Shown: piece by piece, positions 1 to 9,533 of the stretch
Position numbering within the stretch: position 1 is the stretch's first letter
Layout of the letters: the number at the start of each line of letters is the position of its first letter
From: Mytilus galloprovincialis
Taxonomy: Eukaryota > Mollusca > Bivalvia > Mytilida > Mytilidae
Assembly: GCF_965363235.1 (NCBI RefSeq)
Contig: NC_134844.1
Location: 94,388,664-94,452,663 of the forward strand
Length of the DNA: 64,000 nucleotides
Reading direction: 5' to 3'
Position numbers and translations under genes: made by a program
Notes under the pieces: generated by a model
What the model was told of the DNA's origin: nothing
Databases searched by the model: none
The model's input: only the letters and a program-made list of their open reading frames with translations

Positions 1-25
1 ATAAAATTCACTTCTTCATATTGAA

Positions 26-96
26 GCGCCGCTGGTGTAGTGGTATCATGCAAGATTCCCATTCTTGCGACCCGGGTTCGATTCCCGGGCGGCGCA
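26..96 (+). tRNA. tRNA-Gly(CCC), copy G1
   Basis: A 71-nt cloverleaf: acceptor GCGCCGC pairs with GCGGCGC, discriminator A. The anticodon arm is CAAGA-TTCCCAT-TCTTG, giving anticodon CCC (codon GGG). The T-arm is CCGGG-TTCGATT-CCCGG and supplies the pol III B box. A TATATA lies about 35 nt upstream in most units, and TTTTT follows 3 nt downstream as the pol III terminator. To my recollection it is nearly or fully identical to vertebrate tRNA-Gly(CCC). It is the reference for the copies below. Confidence 0.98.
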
Positions 97-458
97 AATT
101 TTTGCCACCTTTTACACTCTTCAAAAATTGAAATACTAATAAAAAAAAAGTTTTAAGGTTAATTTCTTTTCATGTAGATATTTTTTTCTTTCACGAATGC
201 ATCAAGCGGTTACTATATGTATATGTATGCTTGATTTAAACCTTACCTATTAACTAGCTACAGAGTTTGCACTTTCGTTGGTTTTAGCCAAAGCATCATA
301 TTACTACTTTGATTGGCTAAATACATGCTTTCCTTTAAAAAGGAACTGAACAACATGAATTTTCTAGTATTTTATCCTAAATTTGGCTTTTTACATCAAA
401 TTTAGAGAGAAATTTTGCCTGATGAACATATACTACATTAAGCGAAAGATGCGTCAAA

Positions 459-531
459 GCCCCTATAGCTCAGTGGTTAGAGCACTGGTCTCGTAAACCA
501 GGGGTCGTGAGTTCGACTCTCACTGGGGGCA
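459..531 (+). tRNA. tRNA-Thr(CGT), copy T1
   Basis: A 73-nt cloverleaf: acceptor GCCCCTA pairs with TGGGGGC (one G-T pair), discriminator A. The D-arm is GCTC-AGTGGTTA-GAGC and the anticodon arm CTGGT-CTCGTAA-ACCAG, giving anticodon CGT (codon ACG). The T-arm is GTGAG-TTCGACT-CTCAC. The A box is TAGCTCAGTGG and the B box GAGTTCGACTC. TTTT then TTTTT follow as terminators. The point between nucleotides 21 and 22 (TTA/GAGC) is where every retroelement in this window has its 3' junction. Reference for the copies below. Confidence 0.98.
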
Positions 532-747
532 GATTTTGCCACCTTTTTACGCAAAACCCCTTGCTTTTAACAAATTTTTCTTCCTATTGCCCGTGACAGT
601 TTTTCTCGATTTAACTACAGGTCTGTTGCAAGAATGTTAGATGTATATGACAAGTTGATGTATTTTATGGTGAACAGTAGACAAGTTGCAGTATCGCAGG
701 GTACCCGGATATATAGAAATACATAAAATTCACTTCTTCATATTGAA

Positions 748-818
748 GCGCCGCTGGTGTAGTGGTATCATGCAAGATTCCCATTCTTGCGACCCGGGTT
801 CGATGACCGGGCGGCGCA
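748..818 (+). tRNA. tRNA-Gly(CCC), copy G2, T-arm mutated
   Basis: Two adjacent changes (TC to GA at nucleotides 58-59) alter the last T-loop base and break the T-stem pair that closes the loop (G51-C59 becomes G-A). That pair is close to invariant in tRNAs, so this copy is probably impaired although the anticodon is unchanged. Confidence 0.85.
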
Positions 819-1180
819 AATTTTTGCCACCTTTTACACTCTTCAAAAATTGAAATACTAATAAAAAAAAAGTTTTAAGGTTAATTTCTTTTCATGTAGA
901 TATTTTTTTCTTTCACGAATGCATCAAGCGGTTACTATATGTATATGTATGCTTGATTTAAACCTTACCTATTAACTAGCTACAGAGTTTGCACTTTCGT
1001 TGGTTTTAGCCAAAGCATCATATTACTACTTTGATTGGCTAAATACATGCTTTCCTTTAAAAAGGAACTGAACAACATGAATTTTCTAGTATTTTATCCT
1101 AAATTTGGCTTTTTACATCAAATTTAGAGAGAAATTTTGCCTGATGAACATATACTACATTAAGCGAATGATGCGTCAAA

Positions 1181-1253
1181 GCCCCTATAGCTCAGTGGTT
1201 AGAGCACTGGTCTCGTAAACCAGGGGTCGTGAGTTCGACTCTCACTGGGGGCA
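1181..1253 (+). tRNA. tRNA-Thr(CGT), copy T2
   Basis: Matches the consensus. Its upstream spacer reads GCGAATGATGCG where most units have GCGAAAGATGCG. Confidence 0.98.
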
Positions 1254-1469
1254 GATTTTGCCACCTTTTTACGCAAAACCCCTTGCTTTTAACAAATTTT
1301 TGTTCCTATTGCCCGTGACAGTTTTTCTCGATTTAACTACAGGTCTGTTGCAAGAATGTTAGATGTATATGACAAGTTGATGTATTTTATGGTGAACAGT
1401 AGACAAGTTGCAGTATCGCAGGGTACCCGGATATATAGAAATACATAAAATTCACTTCTTCATATTGAA

Positions 1470-1540
1470 GCGCCGCTGGTGTAGTGGTATCATGCAAGAT
1501 TCCCATTCTTGCGACCCGGGTTCGATTCCCGGGCGGCGCA
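1470..1540 (+). tRNA. tRNA-Gly(CCC), copy G3
   Basis: Consensus sequence. Its partner tRNA-Thr is the one struck by E1. Confidence 0.98.
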
Positions 1541-1901
1541 AATTTTTGCCACCTTTTACACTCTTCAAAAATTGAAATACTAATAAAAAAAAAGTTTTAA
1601 GGTTAATTTCTTTTCATGTAGATATTTTTTTCTTTCACGAATGCATCAAGCGGTTACTATATGTATATGTATGCTTGATTTAAACCTTACCTATTAACTA
1701 GCTACAGAGTTTGCACTTTCGTTGATTTAGCCAAAGCATCATATTACTACTTTGATTGGCTAAATACATGCTTTCCTTTAAAAAGGAACTGAACAACATG
1801 AATTTTCTAGTATTTTATCCTAAATTTGGCTTTTTACATCAAATTTAGAGAGAAATTTTGCCTGATGAACATATACTACATTAAGCGAAAGATGCGTCAA
1901 A

Positions 1902-1963
1902 GCCCCTATAGCTCAGTGGTTAGAGCACTGGTCTCGTAAACCAGGGGTCGTGAGTTCGACTCT
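1902..1963 (+). pseudogene. tRNA-Thr(CGT), 5' 62 nt, cut by E1
   Basis: Nucleotides 1-62 of 73 remain, including both the A and B boxes. Only the 3' acceptor strand and the end of the T-stem are missing. Nucleotides 22-62 recur downstream of E1, so this is a 41-42 bp target-site duplication. Confidence 0.95.
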
Positions 1964-2096
1964 GAAAAAAGTCGAGTGGACCTTTATATGACAGGACGTT
2001 TGTTTTGAGTACTGTGAAAATTTTACTCTATTACAAGTTATTGCTCGGATTACCAAGCTAAAATATGGATTATTAACATTCTTACTTGTTTTAGAA

Positions 2097-2102
2097 GTAA
2101 GT
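2097..2102 (+). promoter_or_regulatory. conserved GTAAGT in element leader
   Basis: A GTAAGT, matching a 5' splice-site core, sits 120 nt before the ATG. The same word is found at the corresponding place in the other family A leaders and at 25108-25113 in family B E7. Its use as a splice donor is unproven. Confidence 0.3.
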
Positions 2103-2221
2103 TCTTTTCATTGATATTGAAAAACCCGTCTTTATTAACTGTTTGAAATGTTGTAAATATTGTTGAATTGAAAGAGGCTTCCCGAGGGTGAATTGTATAA
2201 CTGTTTTTAATTATATTTATA

Positions 2222-3136
2222 ATGGAGAGACTTCCAGCTCTACTGATGAGTACTATAGAAAATGCATGCGAACAATTTCGTAATATAACATTTACTGTTC
2301 ACGGTGAGAATGACAGAGCCCGTGTATCTATAGTGTTTACAAATGAAGATAGTACAAAGAGTAAAAGAAAATCAAATTCTACCGTCAATCGTAATAAAAA
2401 ACGGATGAAAGAATATAACAATGACAATGTAAATATTGAGAATATTGAGAATAATACAAATGTGATTTGTTCAGATCGTTCATCCGAAATTATGCAAAGA
2501 ACGAGTGAAAAGGTATCGACAAATACCTTAGATATAATGGATTTTGAAGATGACCCGTCTGTGGCCTCCGCTACTACAGGTAACATTGATATTATAGAGA
2601 GTCCAAATATAGAACTATCGATCGATACAGGTAATGAATTGTCTATGTCACCAACCTGTTTAGCGAGTAAAAGTGTAAACAATATGAATAAAGATAAACA
2701 TAGCGTATCTGTTGGGAGAATTGAAAATGATAAATGCAACGTAGAAGTAGAAAATTTAGTAACAAAATGTACAATTAGTAAAAAGAATAATAACGATATT
2801 GTATCCACTACGTCATCAGGTGTACAATCATGTGATAAAGCGAAAGAACATAATAGAAAGGTACCAGAAAGTGGAATTATAAGGAAAATTGTTTTGAAAA
2901 AAAGCCGGAACAGTATGGACATTTTGATTGGAAAAACGGAAAGAGGACGTCTGGTATTGTTCCATATGAGCCGTAAAAATTTTGAACTTCTCCTTCCCGG
3001 GGAACATGAGTACTCTAGATTTAACAAAGTGCTAACCGAGGATTTTGAAGATGTACGAACAACACCATTTATGAATGATGAAGTGAATGAAGGGATATTG
3101 AAGATGGAAAAAGTTGCGAAAATGAAAAGACTGTAA
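2222..3136 (+). CDS. ORF of E1 (family A1), ORF1-like protein, 304 aa
   Basis: Function is not recognised with certainty. The start is the ATG opening MERLP, shared by all family A copies. Three parts are visible. Residues 1-45 form a compact conserved head (MERLPALL, then a hydrophobic strand around VSIVF). Residues 46-66 are a basic stretch (KSKRKS, STVNR, KKRMKEY) suited to nucleic-acid binding. An acidic, Ser/Thr/Asn-rich middle follows, and then a conserved C-terminal block (about 217-304: KIVLKK, DILIGKTERGRLVLFHM, FEDVRT, MEKVAKMKRL). No CCHC knuckle, endonuclease or RT motif is present. By position and basic character it resembles the ORF1 RNA-binding proteins of L1-type elements, which would make the element comparable to mammalian HAL1. 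The reading frame is held across subfamilies with mostly conservative changes, which argues that it is translated. Confidence 0.75.
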   Translation: MERLPALLMSTIENACEQFRNITFTVHGENDRARVSIVFTNEDSTKSKRKSNSTVNRNKKRMKEYNNDNVNIENIENNTNVICSDRSSEIMQRTSEKVSTNTLDIMDFEDDPSVASATTGNIDIIESPNIELSIDTGNELSMSPTCLASKSVNNMNKDKHSVSVGRIENDKCNVEVENLVTKCTISKKNNNDIVSTTSSGVQSCDKAKEHNRKVPESGIIRKIVLKKSRNSMDILIGKTERGRLVLFHMSRKNFELLLPGEHEYSRFNKVLTEDFEDVRTTPFMNDEVNEGILKMEKVAKMKRL

Positions 3137-3703
3137 TTTTTTTTTTATTGATATATTGTAATTTGTTTTTGTAGAGAGAAAGTGGGTATATTTCTGTGAG
3201 AAAATGTGAGAAAAAGTTTTTGCTGAACGATGATAATTATATTGTGATGTTGTTTGTTTGTCTTATTATTGCTGATAATTGCCCTTAGATTTAATACTTT
3301 CGATTTTATTTGCGTGGTGGAATGGAGACCAGCCCTGTGCGAACTATTATTTCGATTGTCACTTTTTATGTCATATGTCGGACAATAAGACAGTACAAAC
3401 AGATAACTCTTTTGATTTTTCATTGTATTCTGTGTAAGCTTTTAATAATGATAATTGTGAATGTATGAGCTGAGTGGTAAATTAGATAGAGATTCAATAT
3501 AAGTATAGGGATATGATATTTTTCTATAGAAAATGATGTGTATATGTATATCAATATGAGTATTGAAAGTAAATAATCAGTTAATTATGTTCGTGACAAA
3601 TATTTCACGCTATATAGATAATGAAAGGACAATAACTAATGGTAATGTTTTCAAATTTGTGTATATATGAATTGTGGATTATAATAAAGATAAAAAAAAA
3701 AAA
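3137..3703 (+). other. 3' UTR of E1
   Basis: No gene. It contains the motifs shared by family A 3' ends: GGAATGGAGACCAGCC, then TTCGTGACAAATATTTCACG (short hairpin GTGA/TCAC), an AAGGACAATAACTAATGG-type block, and the terminal AATAAAGATA plus A run. Confidence 0.7.
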
Positions 3704-3755
3704 GAGCACTGGTCTCGTAAACCAGGGGTCGTGAGTTCGACTCTCACTGGGGGCA
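3704..3755 (+). pseudogene. tRNA-Thr 3' fragment after E1
   Basis: Nucleotides 22-73 of tRNA-Thr. The A box is lost and the B box kept. It is the right-hand target copy. Confidence 0.95.
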
Positions 3756-3971
3756 GATTTTGCCACCTTTTTACGCAAAACCCCTTGCTTTTAACAAATT
3801 TTTGTTCCTATTGCCCGTGACAGTTTTTCTCGATTTAACTACAGGTCTGTTGCAAGAATGTTAGATATATATGACAAGTTGATGTATTTTGTGGTGAACA
3901 GTAGACAAGTTGCAGTATCACAGGGTACCTGGATATATAGAAATACATAAAATTCACTTCTTCATATTGAA

Positions 3972-4042
3972 GCGCCGCTGGTGTAGTGGTATCATGCAAG
4001 ATTCCCATTCTTGCGACCCGGGTTCGATTCCCGGGCGGCGCA
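3972..4042 (+). tRNA. tRNA-Gly(CCC), copy G4
   Basis: Consensus sequence. Confidence 0.98.
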
Positions 4043-4404
4043 AATTTTTGCCACCTTTTACACTCTTCAAAAATTGAAATACTAATAAAAAAAAAGTTTT
4101 AAGGTTAATTTCTTTTCATGTAGATATTTGTTTCTTTCACGAATGCATCAAGCGGTTACTATATGTATATGTATGCTTGATTTAAACCTTACCTATTAAC
4201 TAGCTACATAGTTTGCACTTTCGTTGGTTTTAGCCAAAGCATCATATTACTACTTTGATTGGCTAAATACATGCTTTCCTTTAAAAAGGAACTGAACAAA
4301 ATGAGTTTTCTAGTATTCTATCCTGAATTTGGCTTTTTACATCAAATTTAGAGAGAAATTTTGCCTGATGAACATATACTACATTAAGCGAAAGATGCGT
4401 CAAA

Positions 4405-4477
4405 GCCCCTATAGCTCAGTGGTTAGAGCACTGGTCTCGTAAACCAGGGGTCGTGAGTTCGACTCTCACTGGGGGCA
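4405..4477 (+). tRNA. tRNA-Thr(CGT), copy T3
   Basis: Consensus sequence. Confidence 0.98.
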
Positions 4478-4693
4478 GATTTTGCCACCTTTTTACGCAA
4501 AACCCCTTGCTTTTAACAAATTTTTCTTCCTATTGCCCGTGACAGTTTTTCTCGATTTAACTACAGGTCTGTTGCAAGAATGTTAGATATATATGACAAG
4601 TTGATGTATTTTGTGGTGAACAGTAGACAAGTTGCAGTATCACAGGGTACCTGGATATATAGAAATACATAAAATTCACTTCTTCATATTGAA

Positions 4694-4764
4694 GCGCCGC
4701 TGGTGTAGTGGTATCATGCAAGATTCCCATTCTTGCGACCCGGGTTCGATTCCCGGGCGGCGCA
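4694..4764 (+). tRNA. tRNA-Gly(CCC), copy G5
   Basis: Consensus sequence. Its duplicate is G9. Confidence 0.98.
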
Positions 4765-5126
4765 AATTTTTGCCACCTTTTACACTCTTCAAAAATTGAA
4801 ATACTAATAAAAAAAAAGTTTTAAGGTTAATTTCTTTTCATGTAGATATTTGTTTCTTTCACGAATGCATCAAGTGGTTACTATATGTATATGTATGCTT
4901 GATTTAAACCTTACCTATTAACTAGCTACATAGTTTGCACTTTCGTTGGCTTTAGCCAAAGCATCATATTACTACTTTGATTGGCTAAATACATGCTTTC
5001 CTTTAAAAAGGAACTGAACAAAATGAGTTTTCTAGTATTCTATCCTGAATTTGGCTTTTTACATCAAATTTAGAGAGAAATTTTGCCTGATGAACATATA
5101 CTACATTAAGCGAAAGATGCGTCAAA

Positions 5127-5199
5127 GCCCCTATAGCTCAGTGGTTAGAGCACTGGTCTCGTAAACCAGGGGTCGTGAGTTCGACTCTCACTGGGGGCA
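5127..5199 (+). tRNA. tRNA-Thr(CGT), copy T4
   Basis: Consensus and complete although E2 is inserted here. The target duplication of E2 runs from nucleotide 23 of this gene to 51 bp beyond it, so a whole gene was left upstream. Confidence 0.98.
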
Positions 5200-5491
5200 G
5201 ATTTTGCCACCTTTTTACGCAAAACCCCTTGCTTTTAACAAATTTTTGTTGATTTTTGGGTCGAGTGGACCTTTAAGTGACTGGACGTTGTGTTTATGTC
5301 TAAGGAAATATTTACTGTGTTATAAGTGATTGCTCGGATTTCCAAGCATATTTTCGGAATATAAAGGTTCTAACTTGTATCAGAAGTAAGTTTTTGACTT
5401 TAATTATAACAAAACTGTCGTTTGTAATGTTTTACATTATTGTAAACATTGTCGTATAAAAAGAGGCTACCCAAGGGTGAATTATATTATA

Positions 5492-6427
5492 ATGGAGAGA
5501 CTTCCATCCTTATTAAGGAGTACCATTGAAAATGCTTGTGAACAATTTCGAAATATTACATTTACTGTGCATGGTGAAAGTGACAGAGCACGTATTTCTA
5601 TAATGTTTGCAAATGAAGATACAAATAAAAGTAAACGAAAGTCGATTTCAACTGTCAACCGTGACAAAAAACGAATGAAAGAGTATAACAACAGTGTTGA
5701 AACTATTTCGAATATTGAAAATCATATCGAGATGATTCATTCAGATTGTGTATTTGAAAGCAATAAAATACAGGACGAAACAGTGGCGGCAAATACATCG
5801 GATATAATGGACATTGAAGATAACCCGTCTGAGGCCTCCGTTATAGCATGTTCAGGTAACATTGAAACCGGTATAGAACGTCCAACTATAGAACTGAGTG
5901 CAATCGATACAGGTAAAGAATTGTCTGTATCAGTTAATTGTGTCAATAGAAAAAATGTAAATAAAAACAAAGGTAGATTATCCATGGACAAAATTGAAAG
6001 GAATAAATGTAATACAAAAGATGATGAACTTTCAGAATTTCCGCCGCTTAGTAAAGTAAATTACAGGGATATTCTATCTGCTACATCTCAACGCGATAAA
6101 TTGGTAGAAAATAATGACAAAAGTAAACAAACATTTCCGTCAAATATTGCAACTGATATTAAGTTAATTCCAAAATTTGTTTTGAAACAATCAGGAGGTC
6201 GTAACGAATTGTTGATCGGAAAAACATTGAGGAATCGTCTGATATTGTATCATATAGATGAGAAAGAATTTGAAATACTCGATTGCAGTGACCGAGGTTT
6301 CTATAAATTTAATAAAGTGTTGACTGAAGATTTTCGTGATGTAAGAACTATACCGAAATTGATGACTGATGATGTGAGAAAAGGACTAGATGAGATGATA
6401 GAATTTGCGACAAATAAAAAACTTTAA
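5492..6427 (+). CDS. ORF of E2 (family A3), ORF1-like protein, 311 aa
   Basis: Starts at the ATG of MERLPSLL; an in-frame GTG 15 nt upstream is not needed. Head and basic region are like the other family A products (KSKRKS, STVNRDKKRMKEY at about 46-66). It differs from A1 and A2 in the middle by an insert with EFPPLSKVNYRDIL, a proline/aromatic motif of a kind also seen in retroelement ORF1 or Gag-like proteins. C-terminal block: KFVLKQ, ELLIGKTLRNRLILYHI, FRDVRT, then a lysine-rich tail. Identical in protein to the copy at 11681-12616. Function is inferred as RNA-binding only. Confidence 0.75.
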   Translation: MERLPSLLRSTIENACEQFRNITFTVHGESDRARISIMFANEDTNKSKRKSISTVNRDKKRMKEYNNSVETISNIENHIEMIHSDCVFESNKIQDETVAANTSDIMDIEDNPSEASVIACSGNIETGIERPTIELSAIDTGKELSVSVNCVNRKNVNKNKGRLSMDKIERNKCNTKDDELSEFPPLSKVNYRDILSATSQRDKLVENNDKSKQTFPSNIATDIKLIPKFVLKQSGGRNELLIGKTLRNRLILYHIDEKEFEILDCSDRGFYKFNKVLTEDFRDVRTIPKLMTDDVRKGLDEMIEFATNKKL

Positions 6428-7004
6428 ATGTTTTATTATTTTATTATATGTTGATTTGTAAGAGAGATAGTTTGTATGTTGTTTGTGAGTATGTTGTGAA
6501 AAAGTTTTTCCAAATATTTTGAAAATTTTTGTGCTCTGTTTGCATGTCTTAAAATAGCTGATGATTGACTCGATATTTAATACTTCGAATTTTGATTGCG
6601 TTGTGGAATGGAATCCAGCCCAGTGCGAACAATATTTTCTATTGTATTATTTTTTGTCCTCTGTCGGAAAATAAGACGTCATAATCATTTTTCACTCTAA
6701 ATTTTCTTTGTATTCTGTGTAAGCTTTTTATCAATTTGAATGTATGTGCTGAATGGTAGATAAGAGTGAGTTAGAATATTTTTCTATAAGGATATAATAT
6801 GATATCTATATATGAGTATATAACCAGATAATTGTGTTCGTGACAAATATTTCACGCATTTGAATTGTAAATGTAGAATATTGAATGTTTCTTTTCAGAG
6901 AAAGGACAGTAATTGATAATAATGTTTTTCATTGATGTGTAATTTTGAACTGTGATATATAAATACGAAGTTTGATTATAATAAAGATAAAAAAAAAAAA
7001 AAAA
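6428..7004 (+). other. 3' UTR of E2
   Basis: No gene. It carries GGAATGGAATCCAGCCC, GTGACAAATATTTCACGC, CAGAGAAAGGACAGTAATTG and the terminal AATAAAGATA plus A run. Confidence 0.7.
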
Positions 7005-7055
7005 AGCACTGGTCTCGTAAACCAGGGGTCGTGAGTTCGACTCTCACTGGGGGCA
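7005..7055 (+). pseudogene. tRNA-Thr 3' fragment after E2
   Basis: Nucleotides 23-73. The junction is shifted by one base relative to other elements. Confidence 0.95.
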
Positions 7056-7271
7056 GATTTTGCCACCTTTTTACGCAAAACCTCTTGCTTTTAACAAATT
7101 TTTGTTCCTATTGCCCGTAACAGTTTTTCTCGATTTAACTACAGGTCTGTTGCAAGAATGTTAGATGTATATGACAAGTTGATCTATTTTGTGGTGAACA
7201 GTAGAAAAGTTGCAGTATCACAGGGTACCCGGATATATAGAAATAGATAAAATTCACTTCTTCATATTGAA

Positions 7272-7342
7272 GCGCCGCTGGTGTAGTGGTATCATGCAAG
7301 ATTCCCATTCTTGCGACCCGGGTTCGATTCCCGGGCGGCGCA
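7272..7342 (+). tRNA. tRNA-Gly(CCC), copy G6
   Basis: Consensus sequence. Its partner tRNA-Thr was lost to the deletion at E3. Duplicate: G10. Confidence 0.98.
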
Positions 7343-7680
7343 AATTTTTGCCACCTTTTACACTCTTCAAAAATTAAAATACTAATAAAAAAAAGTTTTA
7401 AGGTTAATTTCTTTTCATGTAGATATTTTTTTCTTTCACGAATTGGTGGTCGAGTGGACCTTTAAGTGACTGGACGTTGTGTTTATGTCTAAGGAAATAT
7501 TTACTATGTTATAAGTGATTGCTCGGATTTCCAAGCATATTTTCGGAATATAAACGTTCTAACTTGTATCAGAAGTAAGTTTTTGACTTTAATTATAACA
7601 AAACTGTCGTTTGTAATGTTTTACATTATTGTAAACATTGTCGTATAGAAAGAGGCTACCCAAGGGTGAATTATATTATA

Positions 7681-8616
7681 ATGGAGAGACTTCCATCCTT
7701 ATTAAGGAGTACCATTGAAAATGCTTGTGAACAATTTCGAAATATTACATTTACTGTGCATGGTGAAAGTGACAGAGCACGTATTTCTATAATGTTTGCA
7801 AATGAAGATACAAATAAAAGTAAACGAAAGTCGATTTCAACTGTCAACCGTGACAAAAAACGAATGAAAGAGTATATCAACAGTGTTGAAACTATTTCGA
7901 ATATTGAAAATCATATCGAGATGATTCATTCAGATTGTGTATTTGAAAGCAATAAAATACAGGACGAAACAGTGGCGGCAAATACATCGAATATAATGGA
8001 CATTGAAGATAACCCGTCTGAGGCCTCCGTTATAGCATGTTCAGGTAACATTGAAACCGGTATAGAACGTCCAAATATAGAACTGAGTGCAATCGATACA
8101 GGTAAAGAATTGTCTGTATCAGTTAATTGTGTCAATAGAAAAAATGTAAATAAAAACAAAGGTAGATTATCCATGGACAAAATTGAAAGGAATAAATGTA
8201 ATACAAAAGATGATGAACTTTCAGAATTTCCGCCGCTTAGTAAAGTAAATTACAGGGATATTCTATCTGCTACATCTCAACGCGATAAATTGGTAGAAAA
8301 TAATGACAAAAGTAAACAAACATTTCCGTCAAATATAGCAACTGATATAAAGTTAATTCCAAAATTTGTTTTGAAACAATCAGGAGGTCGTAACGAATTG
8401 CTGATCGGAAAAACATTGAGGGATCGTCTGATATTGTATCATATAGATGAGAAAGAATTTGAAATACTCGATTGCAGTGACCGAGGTTTCTATAAATTTA
8501 ATAAAGTGTTGACTGAAGATTTTCGTGATGTAAGAACTATACCGAAATTGATGACTGATGATGTGAGAAAAGGACTAGATGAGATGATAGAATTTGCGAC
8601 AAATAAAAAACTTTAA
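7681..8616 (+). CDS. ORF of E3 (family A3), ORF1-like protein, 311 aa
   Basis: Same product as E2 with a handful of substitutions (KEYINS for KEYNNS, TSNIMD for TSDIMD, RPNIEL for RPTIEL, LRDRL for LRNRL). The frame is intact. Its near identity to E2 shows that E2 and E3 descend from one recent source, but their different target outcomes show they inserted separately. Confidence 0.75.
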   Translation: MERLPSLLRSTIENACEQFRNITFTVHGESDRARISIMFANEDTNKSKRKSISTVNRDKKRMKEYINSVETISNIENHIEMIHSDCVFESNKIQDETVAANTSNIMDIEDNPSEASVIACSGNIETGIERPNIELSAIDTGKELSVSVNCVNRKNVNKNKGRLSMDKIERNKCNTKDDELSEFPPLSKVNYRDILSATSQRDKLVENNDKSKQTFPSNIATDIKLIPKFVLKQSGGRNELLIGKTLRDRLILYHIDEKEFEILDCSDRGFYKFNKVLTEDFRDVRTIPKLMTDDVRKGLDEMIEFATNKKL

Positions 8617-9192
8617 ATGTTTTATTATTTTATTATATGTTGATTTGTAAGAGAGATAGTTTGTATGTTGTTTGTGAGTATGTTGTGAAAAAGTTTTTCC
8701 AAATATTTTGAAAATTTTTGTGCTCTGTTTGCATGTCTTAAAATAGCTGATGATTGACTCGATATTTAATACTTCGAATTTTGATTGCGTTGTGGAATGG
8801 AATCCAGCCCAGTGCGAACAATATTTTCTATTGTATTATTTTTTGTCCTCTGTCGGAAAATAAGACGTCATAATCATTTTTCACTCTAAATTTTCTTTGT
8901 ATTCTGTGTAAGCTTTTTATCAATTTGAATGTATGTGCTGAATGGTAGATAAGAGTGAGTTAGAATATTTTTCTATAAGGATATAATATGATATCTATAT
9001 ATGAGTATATAACCAGATAATTGTGTTCGTGACAAATATTTCACGCATTTGAATTGTAAATGTAGAATATTGAATGTTTCTTTTCAGAGAAAGGACAGTA
9101 ATTGATAATAATGTTTTTCATTGATGTGTAATTTTGAACTGTGATATGTAAATACGAAGTTTGATTATAATAAAGATAAAAAAAAAAAAAAA
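8617..9192 (+). other. 3' UTR of E3
   Basis: Near-identical to the 3' UTR of E2; no gene. Confidence 0.7.
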
Positions 9193-9244
9193 GAGCACTG
9201 GTCTCGTAAACCAGGGGTCGTGAGTTCGACTCTCACTGGGGGCA
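9193..9244 (+). pseudogene. tRNA-Thr 3' fragment after E3
   Basis: Nucleotides 22-73; no upstream half remains. Confidence 0.95.
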
Positions 9245-9460
9245 GATTTTGCCACCTTTTTACGCAAAACCTCTTGCTTTTAACAAATTTTTGTTCCTAT
9301 TGCCCGTAACAGTTTTTCTCGATTTAACTACAGGTCTGTTGCAAGAATATTAGATGTATATGACAAGTTGATCTATTTTGTGGTGAACAGTAGAAAAGTT
9401 GCAGTATCACAGGGTACCCGGATATATAGAAATAGATAAAATTCACTTCTTCATATTGAA

Positions 9461-9531
9461 GCGCCGCTGGTGTAGTGGTATCATGCAAGATTCCCATTCT
9501 TGCGACCCGGGTTCGATTCCCGGGCGGCGCA
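9461..9531 (+). tRNA. tRNA-Gly(CCC), copy G7
   Basis: Consensus. TATATA at 9423-9428. Confidence 0.98.
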
Positions 9532-9533
9532 AA

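Larger units (their letters stand above)
1..1963 (+). repeat. tRNA array block 1, 722-bp units
   Basis: Units of 722 bp, each with tRNA-Gly(CCC), a spacer of about 360 bp, tRNA-Thr(CGT), then a spacer of about 216 bp. The spacers hold no ORF of note. Diagnostic of this unit type are the spacer word ACCTATTAACTAGC and CCCCTTGC after tRNA-Thr. The block begins inside a spacer at the window edge and ends where E1 enters. Confidence 0.95.
1964..3703 (+). mobile_element. E1: non-autonomous non-LTR element, family A1
   Basis: Seven extra bases (GAAAAAA) precede the body, which starts at GTCGAG (1971). A leader of about 250 nt precedes an ORF at 2222-3136, then a 3' UTR of about 565 nt ending AATAAAGATA and an A run. 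There is no reverse transcriptase. The right junction is at nucleotide 22 of tRNA-Thr, with a 41-42 bp target-site duplication. It differs from E10 and E11 by scattered changes, so it is young. Confidence 0.9.
3704..5250 (+). repeat. tRNA array block 2, 722-bp units
   Basis: Same unit type as block 1, with small shared differences (GTACCTGG before tRNA-Gly, TAGATATTTGTTTC after it). It ends at E2, 51 bp past the end of a complete tRNA-Thr. Confidence 0.95.
5251..7004 (+). mobile_element. E2: non-autonomous non-LTR element, family A3
   Basis: Nine extra bases (GATTTTTGG) precede the body start GTCGAG at 5260. The ORF lies at 5492-6427. The 3' end is AATAAAGATA plus a long A run joined to nucleotide 23 of tRNA-Thr, one base off the usual junction. 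The target-site duplication is about 102 bp (5149-5250 repeated from 7005), the longest in the window. Its duplicate is E4. Confidence 0.9.
7005..7443 (+). repeat. tRNA array block 3 (partial unit)
   Basis: One tRNA-Thr remnant, a 711-type spacer and one tRNA-Gly with 101 bp of downstream spacer. It is cut off by E3. Confidence 0.95.
7444..9192 (+). mobile_element. E3: non-autonomous non-LTR element, family A3, with target deletion
   Basis: Five extra bases (TGGTG), body from 7449. The left flank stops in the Gly-to-Thr spacer, while the right junction is the usual tRNA-Thr nucleotide 22. About 271 bp of spacer and the first 21 nt of tRNA-Thr are therefore missing: a target-site deletion. 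Body closely matches E2. Duplicate: E5. Confidence 0.9.

Noticed and set aside
1902-2010. Pol III read-through from the nearly complete upstream tRNA-Thr to make E1 RNA
   Set aside because: Both promoter boxes are present, but T runs of four or more occur within the first tens of bases of the leader, so pol III would stop early.
2240-2262. CTGATGAG...GAAA within the A1 ORF
   Set aside because: No stem II, and the words are absent from A2 and A3 at the same place; a chance match in coding sequence.
2299-3027. Long antisense ORFs opposite the family A ORFs (up to 242 codons)
   Set aside because: They mirror the AT-rich codon use of the sense ORF, vary in length between copies and break with small changes.
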